Positions 9,098 through 18,264 are shown, counted from the stretch's first letter. The stretch is 64,000 bases of DNA from Mycobacterium colombiense CECT 3035 (GCF_002105755.1 NZ_CP020821.1:1054001-1118000), one strand, 5' to 3'. Numbers and translations are program-made. Notes: generated from the letters alone by a model not told the origin.

Positions 9098-10561
9098 TCA
9101 GCCCTTGGCTGCCGAGCGGCCGGCGCGGCGGCCGTAGAAGCTGCCGTCACCGAGCGAGACACCGCTGGCGTAGCCCCAGGCGGCGAGCCCGGCGGTGCAG
9201 CGGCCGGCGGCGAAGAGCCCCGGGATCGGTTCGCCGCTGACGTGCAGCACCTCGGCGTCCAGGGTGGTCGCCAGCCCGCCCAGGGTGAAGCCGCCGGTGT
9301 TCTCCCGCAGGTCGACGGCGCCGACGGGGGAGCCGATCGGCTTGATCCACTCCGGCTTCTTGTGCAGCAGCGGATCCTCGCCGCGGGAGGCACCCTCGTT
9401 GTACGCGGCCACGGTCGCCTGCAGTGAGCCCGGCGGCAGCCCCATGTCGCGTTCCAGGTCGGCGACGGTGTCGGCCACCCACGTCGCCGGGCGCAGCATG
9501 AACTTCGGCGACCACGACGCCATCGCCTCCTCCTGCGCGTCGCCGTCGATGATCAGATAGGCGACGTTGTCCTGCTGGTAGAGGGTGAGCTGCCCGATCC
9601 GGCCCGGGTAGGTGTCCTCGGCGACGTAACGCTGGCCGCGGCCGTTGACCAGGATTCCGCGCACCAGCTGCTGCGGGTCGATGAAGATCGCGACCTCGGT
9701 GGCGTCCATGTGCGCCAGGTCGGCGCCCAGCGCCTGCGCCATCCGGATCGCCTGACCGTCGTGCTGCTCGATGGAGGCGGCGGGCCGGCCGGCGATCCGC
9801 GGCGCGTAGCGCTGGACCATCGCGTCGTTGTAGGCGAAGCTGCCCGTCGCCAGCACCACCCCCGACCGCGCCCGGATGTTCATCTCGCTGCCGTACTTTC
9901 GGGCGCGGATGCCGACCACCCGGCCGTCGGATTCGGTGATCAGCCGCTGCACCCGCAGGTCGTACAGGGCCCGGGCGCCGGCCGCGGTCGCGGTTTCCAC
10001 CAGCGGCTTCATCAGCATGTAGCCGGCGCTGGCCTCGCCCTGCTTCTTGTTCTGCATCTGCGGGACGTGCCCGCGCGGCGCGGGGGAGGCGATGGTGTTG
10101 AACGGGAACGAGTTCTCGCCGCCGCTGTACATCAGTCCCTGATCGCCCATCGGCTCCCAGCCGGGCTCGGAGAAGAACTCGGCCTTGAAGGGGACGCCGC
10201 ACCCGACCAACCAGTCGAAGTGCGCGACGCTGCCGGCGCAGTAGTCGGCGATCCTGTTCTCGTCGGCGCCGGGGCCCATCGCGACGTTGAGGAAGGCCGC
10301 CATGTTCTCGACGGAATCGTCGAAGCCGCAGGCCTTTTGGATGGGGGTGCCGCCGCCGAGATAGATGAAGCCTCCGGCCATCGCCGCCGCGCCGCCCCAG
10401 GACCCGGTGCGCTCCAGCACCAGGACGTCGGCGCCGGACCGGGCCGCTTCCACCGCCGCCGCCGCACCTGCGACCCCGTAGCCGGCGATGACGACGTCGG
10501 CCTCGTCATCCCACGAGGCGATCGTCGACGCCGCGACCGGCGTCACGTCCCATTCGGTCAT
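9098..10561 (-). CDS. FAD-dependent dehydrogenase, KstD/fumarate-reductase family
   Basis: This 487-residue flavoprotein starts its FAD-binding Rossmann motif at ADVVIAGYGVAGAAAAVEA (residues about 22-40), followed by the ER and GGAAAMAGG signatures. It ends with the second FAD contact GLFAAGRCTAGLAAWGYASG near residue 455. The fold matches 3-ketosteroid delta-1-dehydrogenases and flavocytochrome c-type reductases, which desaturate or reduce a ring next to a ketone. Its place beside HsaA- and HsaC-like genes supports a ring-desaturation role, but true KstD activity is not proven by sequence. It precedes the IclR gene by about 150 bp on the same strand. Confidence 0.85.
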   Translation of the reverse strand: MTEWDVTPVAASTIASWDDEADVVIAGYGVAGAAAAVEAARSGADVLVLERTGSWGGAAAMAGGFIYLGGGTPIQKACGFDDSVENMAAFLNVAMGPGADENRIADYCAGSVAHFDWLVGCGVPFKAEFFSEPGWEPMGDQGLMYSGGENSFPFNTIASPAPRGHVPQMQNKKQGEASAGYMLMKPLVETATAAGARALYDLRVQRLITESDGRVVGIRARKYGSEMNIRARSGVVLATGSFAYNDAMVQRYAPRIAGRPAASIEQHDGQAIRMAQALGADLAHMDATEVAIFIDPQQLVRGILVNGRGQRYVAEDTYPGRIGQLTLYQQDNVAYLIIDGDAQEEAMASWSPKFMLRPATWVADTVADLERDMGLPPGSLQATVAAYNEGASRGEDPLLHKKPEWIKPIGSPVGAVDLRENTGGFTLGGLATTLDAEVLHVSGEPIPGLFAAGRCTAGLAAWGYASGVSLGDGSFYGRRAGRSAAKG

Positions 10562-10622
10562 GTGTCTTCGAAGTCCCTTCTGCCACTTCCGTCAGCGGGA
10601 AGTGGGATATGGCGTTGTGCCC

Positions 10623-10681
10623 GCCTCCGAGCGACAACGCGGGTCCTTGATCGGTGCGTCTGTACGTTGTCGCTCAGAGGC
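10623..10681. repeat. 17-bp near-perfect inverted repeat in an intergenic gap
   Basis: The left arm (10623-10639) is GCCTC-CG-AGCGACAACG. The right arm (10665-10681) is CGTTGTCGCT-CA-GAGGC, its reverse complement at 16 of 17 positions. A 25-base spacer separates them. The pair lies between the HsaC-like gene and the KstD-like dehydrogenase start at 10561. No T-run follows, so a simple terminator is unlikely. A paired operator or a long RNA hairpin in the leader of the dehydrogenase are the main options. Confidence 0.6.
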
Positions 10682-10748
10682 AGGCACATTGCCACATGTC
10701 CGAACTGTGTGACGCACGAGGTTTCACGGCGCGCCGGGGACATGGCCG

Positions 10749-11663
10749 TCACATTCGCATAGCCGCGGGCATTTCGCCGACCCACTGGTGGCCCCAGTAA
10801 CTGTCGGCAGTGATTTCCTCTGCGGTGTAATAGGTTTCGTCCACCCGCATCCCGTCGGTGCCGAATTCGATGTCCCAGTCACCGGGGGCGCGGACGTAGA
10901 ACGAGACCATCTTGTCGTTGGTGTGCCGCCCGAGGGTGGACGACAGCTGGAAGCCCTCGGCGTTGACCCGGTCCAGCGCCTGCCCCACGGCGTCCAGCGT
11001 GTCGACCTCCACCATGATGTGCACCAGGCGCGGGTCGCGCTGGTGTGCGGCCGGCACGATCGCCAGGCTGTGGTGTCGCTCGTTGATGCCCAGGAACCGA
11101 ACCCGCACCGGGCCGAACTCTTTCGGCAGCGGCACCCGGAACGCGCCGCGGGCGCGGAAGCCCAGCACCTCGGTGTAGAAGTCGAAGAGCCCGTTGGGGT
11201 CGGTGGCCGGCACCACCACGTGGCCCATGCCCTGATCGCCGGTGACGAACTTCGCGCCGAACGGCGTGACGACCGGGCTGTGGTCGAGCACCGCGCCGTG
11301 GAACACCTCCAGCGTGGTGCCGGCGGGATCCTCGAACGTGATCACCTCTTCGACGCGGCGCGCCTCGGCCTCGTCGGGGGACAGCTGCTTGTACGCCACG
11401 CCGGCGCGATCCAGTGCGGCCTGCACCCGCTGCAGCGCCGGGTGATCGCGCACCTCCCAGCCGACGGTCAGCACCCGGTCGGTCTCGCCCGGCACCACGA
11501 TGAGCCGGGCCGCGCGCTCGTCCATCCGCAGATACAGGGCGGACTCGTCGGGTCCTTTACCTTCGGCGAATCCCAGCATGCCGAAGGCGAACTGGCGCCA
11601 CCGGTCGATGTCGTTGGTCGCAATGGTGATGTAGCCCAGGCTTTTCAGGTCGGTCACGTTCAC
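10749..11663 (-). CDS. Extradiol ring-cleavage dioxygenase, HsaC-like
   Basis: This 304-residue two-module vicinal-oxygen-chelate dioxygenase would cleave a catechol ring meta to the hydroxyls. The iron ligands are visible as His148 (QGMGHVVV), His215 (RLVHIMVE) and Glu266 (DWDIEFG). Active-site His and Tyr lie in GRHTNDKMVSFY. It follows the pattern of HsaC (about 300 residues), which opens the A ring of 3,4-DHSA in cholesterol catabolism. Here it is a probable paralogue. The HsaA-like gene ends 6 bp upstream. GTG 11663 is the longest start, but GTG 11657 is better spaced from AGGAGG and aligns better with HsaC. Confidence 0.9.
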   Translation of the reverse strand: MNVTDLKSLGYITIATNDIDRWRQFAFGMLGFAEGKGPDESALYLRMDERAARLIVVPGETDRVLTVGWEVRDHPALQRVQAALDRAGVAYKQLSPDEAEARRVEEVITFEDPAGTTLEVFHGAVLDHSPVVTPFGAKFVTGDQGMGHVVVPATDPNGLFDFYTEVLGFRARGAFRVPLPKEFGPVRVRFLGINERHHSLAIVPAAHQRDPRLVHIMVEVDTLDAVGQALDRVNAEGFQLSSTLGRHTNDKMVSFYVRAPGDWDIEFGTDGMRVDETYYTAEEITADSYWGHQWVGEMPAAMRM

Positions 11664-11669
11664 ACCCTC

Positions 11670-12854
11670 CTAGATCAGCGCCCGCAGCGGACCTTGCGGC
11701 GGGTCGACGCCAAGGGAACTCAATGCGGCCGCGTGGTAAATCGTGCCCGGGACATGGATCGCGTGCATTTGACCGACGTGGACGTCGCGCCAATAGCGCT
11801 GCAACGGTTTGTCCATCCGCGAGGCGTTGCCGCCCGAGCGGGCGAAGATCTCGTCGACCGCGGACACCGCGCGCCATACCGCGCGCACCTGCGTGCGCCG
11901 CCCGGCCGCGCGGTCCGCGAACGACACCTCCTTGCCGGCGGCGACCATGTCGTAAATGCGATCCGCGTTGGCCAGCAGCTCCTGGCGGGCGGCGTTGATG
12001 TCGGCGGCGGCCTCGCCGATCGCGTGCATGACGTAGGGGTCGTCCTTGATTGCGGTCCCGGTCGCGCCGACGCGTTCGCGCTGGTAGTCCAGGTGTGCGG
12101 CCAGCGCGCCTTCGGCGATGCCGATCGTCGCGGCCGAGATGCCCAAGGGGAACATGGTCGACCACGGCATCAAATACAGCGGCTCGGTCATGCCGGCCTC
12201 TCGCTGCGCGGTGCCGTCCATCACCTTGGTCGCGTCCATGGTCCGGTAGGTCGGCACGAACGCGTCTTTGACGATCACGTCCTTCGACCCGGTTCCACGC
12301 AGCCCCACCACATTCCACGAGTCGTCAACGATCTCGTAGTCCTTGCGCGGCAGGATCATGTGCAGCATCTGGGGTGGCATCAGCGGTTTGCCCTCGGCGT
12401 CGCCGAGCATCGCGCCCAGGATGATCCAATCGCAATGGTCGGTCCCGGAGCTGAACTGCCAGCGGCCGTTGAAGATGTAGCCCCCGTCGACGGGCTTGGC
12501 CACGCCCTGTGGTGCGTAAGGGGACGCCATCCAGGTGTCGACGTCGTCGGCCCAGATCTCGGCGGCGACCTTCGGATCGGCGTAGGCCAACTGGTAGGGG
12601 TGCACGCCGACCACGCCGACGATCCAGCCCGCGGCCGGATCCAGCGCCGCGGTGGCCATCGTCGTCTCGGCGAACTCGCGGGGATGCGCCTCGAAGCCCT
12701 GATACTGCTTGGTCTGCAGCAGCCGGATCAGGCCGGCGCCCTTCATCAGCTTGACGGTGTCGTCGGTAAGGCGACCGATTTGCTCGGCCGTCGGCGCCTG
12801 CTCGCGCAATTGGTCGGCCATCTCGACGACCCGGTCAAGTACCCGCTCGCTCAT
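11670..12854 (-). CDS. Flavin-dependent hydroxylase, HsaA-like (acyl-CoA dehydrogenase fold)
   Basis: This 394-residue protein has the length and pattern of HsaA, the oxygenase part of 3-HSA 4-hydroxylase, which uses reduced FMN/FAD from a partner reductase. Recognisable segments are LLQTKQYQGFEAHPREFAE, the DPAAGWIVGVVGVHPYQLA region, WQFSSGTDHCDW, and the C-terminal GGNASRMDKPLQRYWRDVHV. The next gene downstream is the HsaC-like dioxygenase, the same order of chemistry as hydroxylation then ring opening. No HsaB-type reductase gene is visible in the window. The substrate is presumed to be a phenolic secosteroid or similar. Confidence 0.88.
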   Translation of the reverse strand: MSERVLDRVVEMADQLREQAPTAEQIGRLTDDTVKLMKGAGLIRLLQTKQYQGFEAHPREFAETTMATAALDPAAGWIVGVVGVHPYQLAYADPKVAAEIWADDVDTWMASPYAPQGVAKPVDGGYIFNGRWQFSSGTDHCDWIILGAMLGDAEGKPLMPPQMLHMILPRKDYEIVDDSWNVVGLRGTGSKDVIVKDAFVPTYRTMDATKVMDGTAQREAGMTEPLYLMPWSTMFPLGISAATIGIAEGALAAHLDYQRERVGATGTAIKDDPYVMHAIGEAAADINAARQELLANADRIYDMVAAGKEVSFADRAAGRRTQVRAVWRAVSAVDEIFARSGGNASRMDKPLQRYWRDVHVGQMHAIHVPGTIYHAAALSSLGVDPPQGPLRALI

Positions 12855-13001
12855 GTCATCGTCCTTACGTGTGTGGGCTTATGAATGGTTTACCGCACTC
12901 GGCGCGGCGACTCGCCGGTGATCCCGATCAGCGGGCGAAATTGGGTGCGCACCAAGCTCCGGTCGTTGCAACTCCGTCGACGCACGCTCGACGAACATCT
13001 C

Positions 13002-13799
13002 TTACGCCTTCGCCAGCAAGCCGGCGTCGACCACGATCTGGGTGCCCGTGATGTACCGCGCCTCGTCAGAGGCCAGGAACACCACGGCATTGCTGACGTC
13101 GGCGGGTTCCACCCACGGCACGGGGAGCAGGTGCCTGGCGGTGAGCACTTCGGCGGCGTCGGCCGCGGTGGGGCTTTCCAGGTCGGGCCGCAACCGTTTG
13201 AAGGTTGTCTCATTGAGCACCATCGCCGTCCCGACCGCTCCGGGATGCACGGTGTTGACCCGGATGCCGCGCGGTCCCAGCTCGTTGGCGAGCGTGCGGG
13301 CCAACCCCACCACGGCATGCTTGCTGGCGGTGTAATGGGCGCTGTTCGCCGTACCGCGAATCCCGTTGGTGGAGCTGATGATCACGATCGACCCATTGTC
13401 GCCGAGATGCGGAGCGGTGGCCTTGACGGTATGCCAGACGCCGGTCAGATTGACGTCCAGCACCTGCTGCCAGCTGTCCGGCGTTATTTCCCAGGTCGGC
13501 GCCCCCGGCGGATGGATGCCCGCGTTGGCGACGACGACATCGAGGCGCCCCAGGGTGCTCACGGCCGCGTCCACCGCGGCCGTCAGGGCCGCGAGGTCGC
13601 TGACATCGGCCAGGCCGGTGGCGGCGCGGCTGCCGCGATCCACGACCGCGGCAGCGGTGTGCTCGAGGTCCGCGGCCGCCGCGGGCACATCTACCGCGAT
13701 CACGTCCGCGCCGTGGTCGGCGAAGCGCTCGCAGTGGCTGCGGCCGGTGCCCCGCGCGGCACCGGTCACCAAAACCACACGACCGCGCAAGCCGGACAT
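13002..13799 (-). CDS. Short-chain dehydrogenase of the mycofactocin-associated type
   Basis: This 265-residue SDR has TGAARGTG at residues 12-19, VANAGI near 91-95 and the catalytic Ser/Tyr156/Lys160 in HYTASK. The extended nucleotide-binding loop (PAAAADLEHTAAAV), the DVNLTGVWHTVKA segment and the NAVVFLASDEARYITGTQ ending are typical of actinobacterial SDRs that keep NAD bound and pass electrons to mycofactocin. ATG 13799 is well spaced from AAGGAG; ATG 13802 overlaps the monooxygenase stop as ATGA. It probably oxidises an alcohol to the ketone used by the coupled monooxygenase. The cofactor assignment is from family knowledge. Confidence 0.87.
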   Translation of the reverse strand: MSGLRGRVVLVTGAARGTGRSHCERFADHGADVIAVDVPAAAADLEHTAAAVVDRGSRAATGLADVSDLAALTAAVDAAVSTLGRLDVVVANAGIHPPGAPTWEITPDSWQQVLDVNLTGVWHTVKATAPHLGDNGSIVIISSTNGIRGTANSAHYTASKHAVVGLARTLANELGPRGIRVNTVHPGAVGTAMVLNETTFKRLRPDLESPTAADAAEVLTARHLLPVPWVEPADVSNAVVFLASDEARYITGTQIVVDAGLLAKA

Positions 13800-15432
13800 C
13801 ATGGCTCCTTGATCAGCGAGAATCCCTTGTACCCGGCCTCGGCTACCTCGTTGCAGATGTCGAGATAGACGCCGAACCCGCCGATGAAGAGCATGAATAC
13901 GCGTGGCTTGCCGGGCACGTTGGCTCCTAGATACCAGGAGTTGGCTTTGGTGAACAGGGTGGCATCGGCCCGGCGTGCACATTCGGCGCCCCAGTCGTCG
14001 ACGGCGTCGGAAGTCGCCTCCGCTGCCACGTAGCCGTGGGCGTCAAGATAGCCGATACAGGCCGCGATCCAGTTCACGTTCGCCTCGGCGTGCAACACCA
14101 TGTTGGCCAGCACGGCGGGCGCTCCGGGGCCCGAGATCAGGAACAGATTGGGGAATCCGTCGACCCCCATTCCCAGGTAGGTACGCGGCCCGTCGGACCA
14201 GTCGTCGCTCAAGCGCCTGCCCTCGCGGCCGACGATGTCGATCTTGCCCAGCGCGCCGGTCATCGCGTCGAATCCGGTCGCCAACACGATGGCGTCGAGG
14301 TCGTAATGAGCGTCGGTGGTGTTGATCCCGGTGGCGTCGATCGATTCGATCGGCGTCTTGCGCACGCTGACCAACTTCACGTTCGCCCGGTTGAAGGTCT
14401 GAAAATAGTTGGTGTCGGTGCAGATTCGCTTGGTACCAATCGGATGGTCGTTCGGGATCAGCAGGTCGGCCAGCTGTGGGTCGTCGATGACCGCCCGCAC
14501 CTTCTCCTCGTAGAACTTGCGTGCTTCCTCGTTGGCGGCCGGGTCGGTCATCTGGTCGGTGAATGTCTTGGAGAACAGCACTCCGCCCAGTTGCCAGCGG
14601 GTCTCGAACGCCGCTCGCCGTTCCTCGGGGGTAGCCTCCATCGTCAGCTTCGGATGGGCGACGTGCGGTGATCCGCCCCGCTGCGCCATGACATCCGGCG
14701 CCGTTCCCCGTAATTGGCCTTCACCCGGTCGCGATCTTCGTCGGTGAGCGGCCGATTACCCGCCGGCACACTGTAATTCGGGGTGCGCTGGAAGACGTAC
14801 AGTTGTGCGGCGCTTTCCGCGATGATCGGAATCGACTGGATCCCCGACGAGCCGGTGCCGATCACGGCCACCCGCTTGCCGGTGAAGTCCACGGATTCAT
14901 GGGGCCACGACGCGGTGTGGTAGATCTGCCCGGTGAAGGCGTCCAGACCGGGGAAGGGCGGGGTCATCGCCGCCGACAGTGGACCGGTGGCCATCAGACA
15001 GAACCGAGCCGTGACGGATTCGCCAGTGTGGGTGGTCACCGTCCAGCGCAGATTTTGTTCATCGAGCACCGCCGATATCACGCGGGCGTTCAAGGTGATG
15101 CCGGGACGCAGGTCGAGTCGGTCGGCGACCCAGTTGATGTAGGCCAGAATCTCGGCTTGGGTGGCATACTTCTCCGACCAGTTCCACTCCTGCTGCAGCT
15201 CGTCGGAGAACGAATAGCAGTAGTCCACGCTCTCGACGTCGCATCGGGCACCGGGGTAGCGGTTGAAATACCAGGTGCCACCGACATCCGGGCCGGCTTC
15301 AAAGACGCGCACCGTCAGACCGTTCGATCGGAGTTTGTGCAGCGCGTACAGGCCGGCGAACCCCGCGCCGACGACCACAACATCCACGTCCGGTTCTGCA
15401 TCCGCGGTCACGCGCCGATCGCTGCCACTCAC
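13799..15432 (-). pseudogene. Baeyer-Villiger monooxygenase (cyclohexanone monooxygenase type), single frameshift
   Basis: The protein starts at GTG 15432 and shows FAD motif GAGFAG near residue 22, the BVMO fingerprint FTGQIYHTASWP near 170, and NADPH motif GTGSSG near 193. The first frame fails after RRRMSWRSG and would stop near 14645. The following frame reads GGSPHVAHPKLTMEATPEER and continues to LVSVRKTPIES, IVLATGFDAMTG and a stop at 13799. One missing base in the four-C run at 14676-14679 restores a 544-residue enzyme, the usual length for this group. It couples to the SDR downstream and would convert a ketone into a lactone or ester. A ferredoxin gene starts divergently. Confidence 0.9.
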
Positions 15433-15562
15433 AGCTGTCCACGGTAGATCTCGGAGGTCAGTGTCGGGTGCGGTATCCCGGTGACCGGACTCCGGCGTAG
15501 TCGTCTCCCAGCCATCGGAAACGGTGTGGCGGCCCAGCCGCTTGCCCGGTCAGAATCGCCGA

Positions 15563-15865
15563 ATGCCGGAAGTCGCAGGACGCACAGGCGTGCAGGCCGC
15601 CACCGTCGAGGTGGATCTGGACGGTGAACTGCATCGTCTGCCGTGGCCGCGCGACAAGTCTCTGGTCGACACGATGCTCGACGCGGGAATCAACGTGCCA
15701 CACTCATGCCGAGAGGGCCACTGCGGCTCATGCGTTGCGACGTTGATCTCGGGCGAGGTGGACATGGTCAGTTGTGACGTCCTGGGGCCGGAGGATCGCG
15801 CCGAAGGCCTGATCCTGGGCTGTCAGGCCCGTCCGGTGAGCGACGATGTCCGTGTCGTCTTCTGA
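15563..15865 (+). CDS. 2Fe-2S ferredoxin, plant type
   Basis: This 100-residue ferredoxin has cluster ligands Cys49, Cys54, Cys57 (SCREGHCGSC) and Cys87 (ILGCQARP). It resembles the free-standing counterpart of ferredoxin tails on oxygenase reductases. ATG 15563 is preferred over an upstream start because it gives the conserved length. It lies 6 bp before an SDR and would deliver single electrons to an oxygenase, possibly one outside the window because no Rieske or P450 gene is seen here. It is divergent from the BVMO gene. Confidence 0.9.
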   Translation: MPEVAGRTGVQAATVEVDLDGELHRLPWPRDKSLVDTMLDAGINVPHSCREGHCGSCVATLISGEVDMVSCDVLGPEDRAEGLILGCQARPVSDDVRVVF

Positions 15866-15871
15866 CGCCCG

Positions 15872-16717
15872 ATGAACGCGGGTGCGGCCGGGCGGCTGAT
15901 CGGCAAGGTCGCCTTGATCACCGGCGCGGCGCGGGGCATCGGCCGGGCGCAGGCCGTACGGTTCGCCGAGGAAGGCGCGGCCATCGTGGCGCTCGACCTG
16001 TGCGGGCCCGTCGACACCGTGATGGTCCCGCACAGCACACCGGCCGACCTCGAGCACACGGCCGGACTGGTCGCGGACATCGGCGGGCGGGTGCACACCG
16101 CACTAGTCGACGTTCGTGACCTCGATGGCCTTCAGGCCGCCATCGATCGCGGTGTCGATCGGTTCGGCGGATTGGACGCGGTATGCGCGACGGCCGGCAT
16201 CACGTCGCGCGCGATGGCAGTCGAGATGGACGAAAGCGTCTGGCGGACCATGCTGGACGTGAACCTCACCGGCGTATGGCACACCTGCCGGGCTACCGCA
16301 CCGCACCTGATCGCGCGCGGTGCCGGGGCGATGGTTCTGACGAATTCCATTGCGGGGCTTCGAGGTCTGGTCGGCGTCGCACACTACACCGCCGCCAAGC
16401 ACGGGGTGGTCGGCCTGATGCAGACCCTCGCCCACGAACTCGCGCCGCACAATGTTCGGGTCAATTGCGTGCACCCGACCAACGTCGATACGCCTTTGAT
16501 CCAGAACGACGTTGTGCGTAGCGCGTTTCGGCCGGACCTCGGCCGGCCCCCGACGCGAGCGGAGTTCGCCGAGGCGGCGCGGAATATGAACATGCTCCCC
16601 TTACCTTGGGTCGCCCCGCTCGATGTCGCCAACGCCGCACTTTTCCTGGCTTCCGACGAGGCTCGCTACATCACCGCCGCGACACTTCCGGTCGATGCGG
16701 GGGCCAGTCAGAGATAG
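15872..16717 (+). CDS. Short-chain dehydrogenase of the mycofactocin-associated type
   Basis: This 281-residue SDR has TGAARGIG near residues 17-24 and an unusually long loop after the second strand (DLCGPVDTVMVPHSTPADLE). The active site is HYTAAKHG near 172, and the ending is NAALFLASDEARYITAATLP. The long loop and VNLTGVWHTCRA segment match the mycofactocin-dependent nicotinoprotein group. It follows the ferredoxin by 6 bp in one operon and is a second member of the type found at 13002. Alcohol oxidation feeding the same pathway is inferred. Confidence 0.87.
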   Translation: MNAGAAGRLIGKVALITGAARGIGRAQAVRFAEEGAAIVALDLCGPVDTVMVPHSTPADLEHTAGLVADIGGRVHTALVDVRDLDGLQAAIDRGVDRFGGLDAVCATAGITSRAMAVEMDESVWRTMLDVNLTGVWHTCRATAPHLIARGAGAMVLTNSIAGLRGLVGVAHYTAAKHGVVGLMQTLAHELAPHNVRVNCVHPTNVDTPLIQNDVVRSAFRPDLGRPPTRAEFAEAARNMNMLPLPWVAPLDVANAALFLASDEARYITAATLPVDAGASQR

Positions 16718-16740
16718 GGAGAATCGGTGACCGACACTGC

Positions 16741-16944
16741 GAAGTACGGACCATCGTGCCGGGCGTTTCGGTTGCCGAACCGGTCGACGTCGCTCGCGAG
16801 GGGCTGGAGAACCTGGCCAATGGCCCGGTGTTCATCGCCGGTGGCAATGCCGCCGCTAGTCTCGGAAATCGTTGTGGCCCATTGCTATCCACCAGACATG
16901 TCCGCATGGAGTTTGCGGCAGGACGAGGCGGCCTTGCCGGGTGA
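16741..16944 (+). pseudogene. Remnant of an SDR C-terminus
   Basis: No intact gene fills the gap between the SDR and the SnoaL-like gene. One frame reads EPVDVAREGLENLANGPVFI followed by AGGNAAASL, which resembles the C-terminal tail of mycobacterial SDRs that end with a VAREALxxLxxGP-type segment. No N-terminal Rossmann part or start codon precedes it, so this looks like the leftover of a deleted gene. The alternative is a chance similarity in a GC-rich spacer. Confidence 0.4.
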
Positions 16945-16987
16945 TCGAGCTCGCCCACGGGGGCTGGCCGGCGAAAGGAGACCAACC

Positions 16988-17488
16988 GTGATCGATGACG
17001 AACTGGTGGAGCGCCTGCGCAGACTCGAGGACGAACGCGATATCGCCCGGCTGATCGCGTCCTACGGTCCGGCGGTGGACGCCGGGGACGCGGACGCCGC
17101 GGCGCGGCTGTGGGCCACCGACGGCAGCTATGACGTCGAGGGCTGGCAGATGCGTAGTCAGGCCGACGTACACGCCATGGTGAGTTCGGCCGCCCACCAG
17201 AACCTGGTGGGCGGCGGCTGTTGCCACTTCATCGGGCCGGCTGTCGTGACGGTCACGGGCGATTCGGCGGTGGCGGTCAGCGAATCGCTGGTTCTGGTAC
17301 GCGATGACGAGAGCTATCGGGTATGGCGTTCGACGGCTAACCATTTCGAGTTGCGCCGCACCGAGGAACGCTGGCGGATCACCAAGCGCACCAGTCGTGT
17401 CCTCGACGGCGATCCGGGTGCACGCGCCTTATTGATGGCAGGGCTGGCGGGTGCACCGGCACCGTTACCCGGGGCGGGGGAGATGTGA
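16988..17488 (+). CDS. SnoaL-like (NTF2-fold) protein
   Basis: This 166-residue cone-shaped alpha+beta protein begins at GTG 16988 behind AAAGGAG. The pattern DIARLIASYGPAVDAGDADA then ARLWATDGSYDVEGW, followed by strands ending in WRITKRTSRVLDGD, is typical of SnoaL_4 domains. These include ketosteroid isomerase-like enzymes, dehydratases and small subunits of oxygenases. It overlaps the next gene by 4 bp (GTGA). A role in isomerisation or hydration of a pathway intermediate is plausible but not shown. Confidence 0.8.
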   Translation: MIDDELVERLRRLEDERDIARLIASYGPAVDAGDADAAARLWATDGSYDVEGWQMRSQADVHAMVSSAAHQNLVGGGCCHFIGPAVVTVTGDSAVAVSESLVLVRDDESYRVWRSTANHFELRRTEERWRITKRTSRVLDGDPGARALLMAGLAGAPAPLPGAGEM

Positions 17489-18264
17489 AGGACTGCCCGC
17501 TGGTGTTCTTCTCGTTTGTCGCGCTGGATGATCCAGATCCCGATTCACACCGCCGTTACAACGAATGGCATCAACTCGACCATCGCCCGGAGAACTTGGC
17601 ACTGCCTGGCGTCGCGTGGGGAGACCGGTGGGCTCGCACTGCCGGATGCCGCGCCGAATCGATCGCAAGCCCCGAACATTCGGCAACCGACTACGTCGCC
17701 ATGTACTGGTTTCGCGATCCGGTGGAGCGATCGGTACGGGAATGGGAGCAGCTCGGGCGCGACTCATTCGAGTGGGGGCGTGGACCCATGATTGCGGGAG
17801 TGCGCCGAACGCTCCTCGCGTTCTTCCGGCCCGTCAAGGGTTACGCCGCGCGTTCTGCTTTGGTGTCGCCGCAAGCCATTCCGTGTCGGCCCAACCGTGG
17901 GTTGCACCTCACGATGACGCGGTTCGCCGATCCGTTCGGCCCCGGTACACACCAGCATCACCGTTGGGAGGACCGCGTCTTGATCCCGGAACTGCTCGAC
18001 ATTCCGGGAGTGGCTGGGGTGTGGACGTTCTCGCTCGTTCGTCATCAGGACGATCGACTCGGGCTTCGGTCCCACGCACCGCCGGCCGGTAGCCCAGCGT
18101 TACGCATCCGCTTGCTCTATCTTGACGATGAACCGGTGGCGACCTGGGCCCGGGTGCGTGATCGGATCGGTGCCCCCGATATGCGGATACCGAACTCTGT
18201 GGTGCACGGAGACATCGTGATCAGCACACCACTGCACACGATAATCCCCTGGCAGGATTGGTAA
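17485..18264 (+). CDS. Conserved protein of unknown function, EthD/Dabb-like pattern
   Basis: This 259-residue protein is coupled to the SnoaL-like gene by a GTGA overlap. It opens with PLVFFSFVALDDPD and RYNEWHQLDHRPENLALPGV. This short strand plus helix with W-x-x-x-H spacing is seen in EthD-like and related dimeric barrel proteins. A second similar half begins near residue 130 (RGLHLTMTRFADPF) and includes IPELLDIPGVAGVWTFS. The two-fold pattern suggests two fused ferredoxin-like domains. No catalytic motif is recognisable, and the function is unknown beyond its catabolic context. Confidence 0.7.
   Translation: MKDCPLVFFSFVALDDPDPDSHRRYNEWHQLDHRPENLALPGVAWGDRWARTAGCRAESIASPEHSATDYVAMYWFRDPVERSVREWEQLGRDSFEWGRGPMIAGVRRTLLAFFRPVKGYAARSALVSPQAIPCRPNRGLHLTMTRFADPFGPGTHQHHRWEDRVLIPELLDIPGVAGVWTFSLVRHQDDRLGLRSHAPPAGSPALRIRLLYLDDEPVATWARVRDRIGAPDMRIPNSVVHGDIVISTPLHTIIPWQDW

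Noticed and set aside
10788..12884. Very long open frame on the plus strand opposite the HsaA/HsaC-like genes
   Set aside because: It is an antisense shadow of GC-rich coding sequence; the product is His/Arg/Val-rich without any domain, while the minus strand carries clear enzymes.
13799..14689. C-terminal half of the second BVMO as an independent gene
   Set aside because: It lacks an FAD domain and joins the upstream half exactly after restoring one base.
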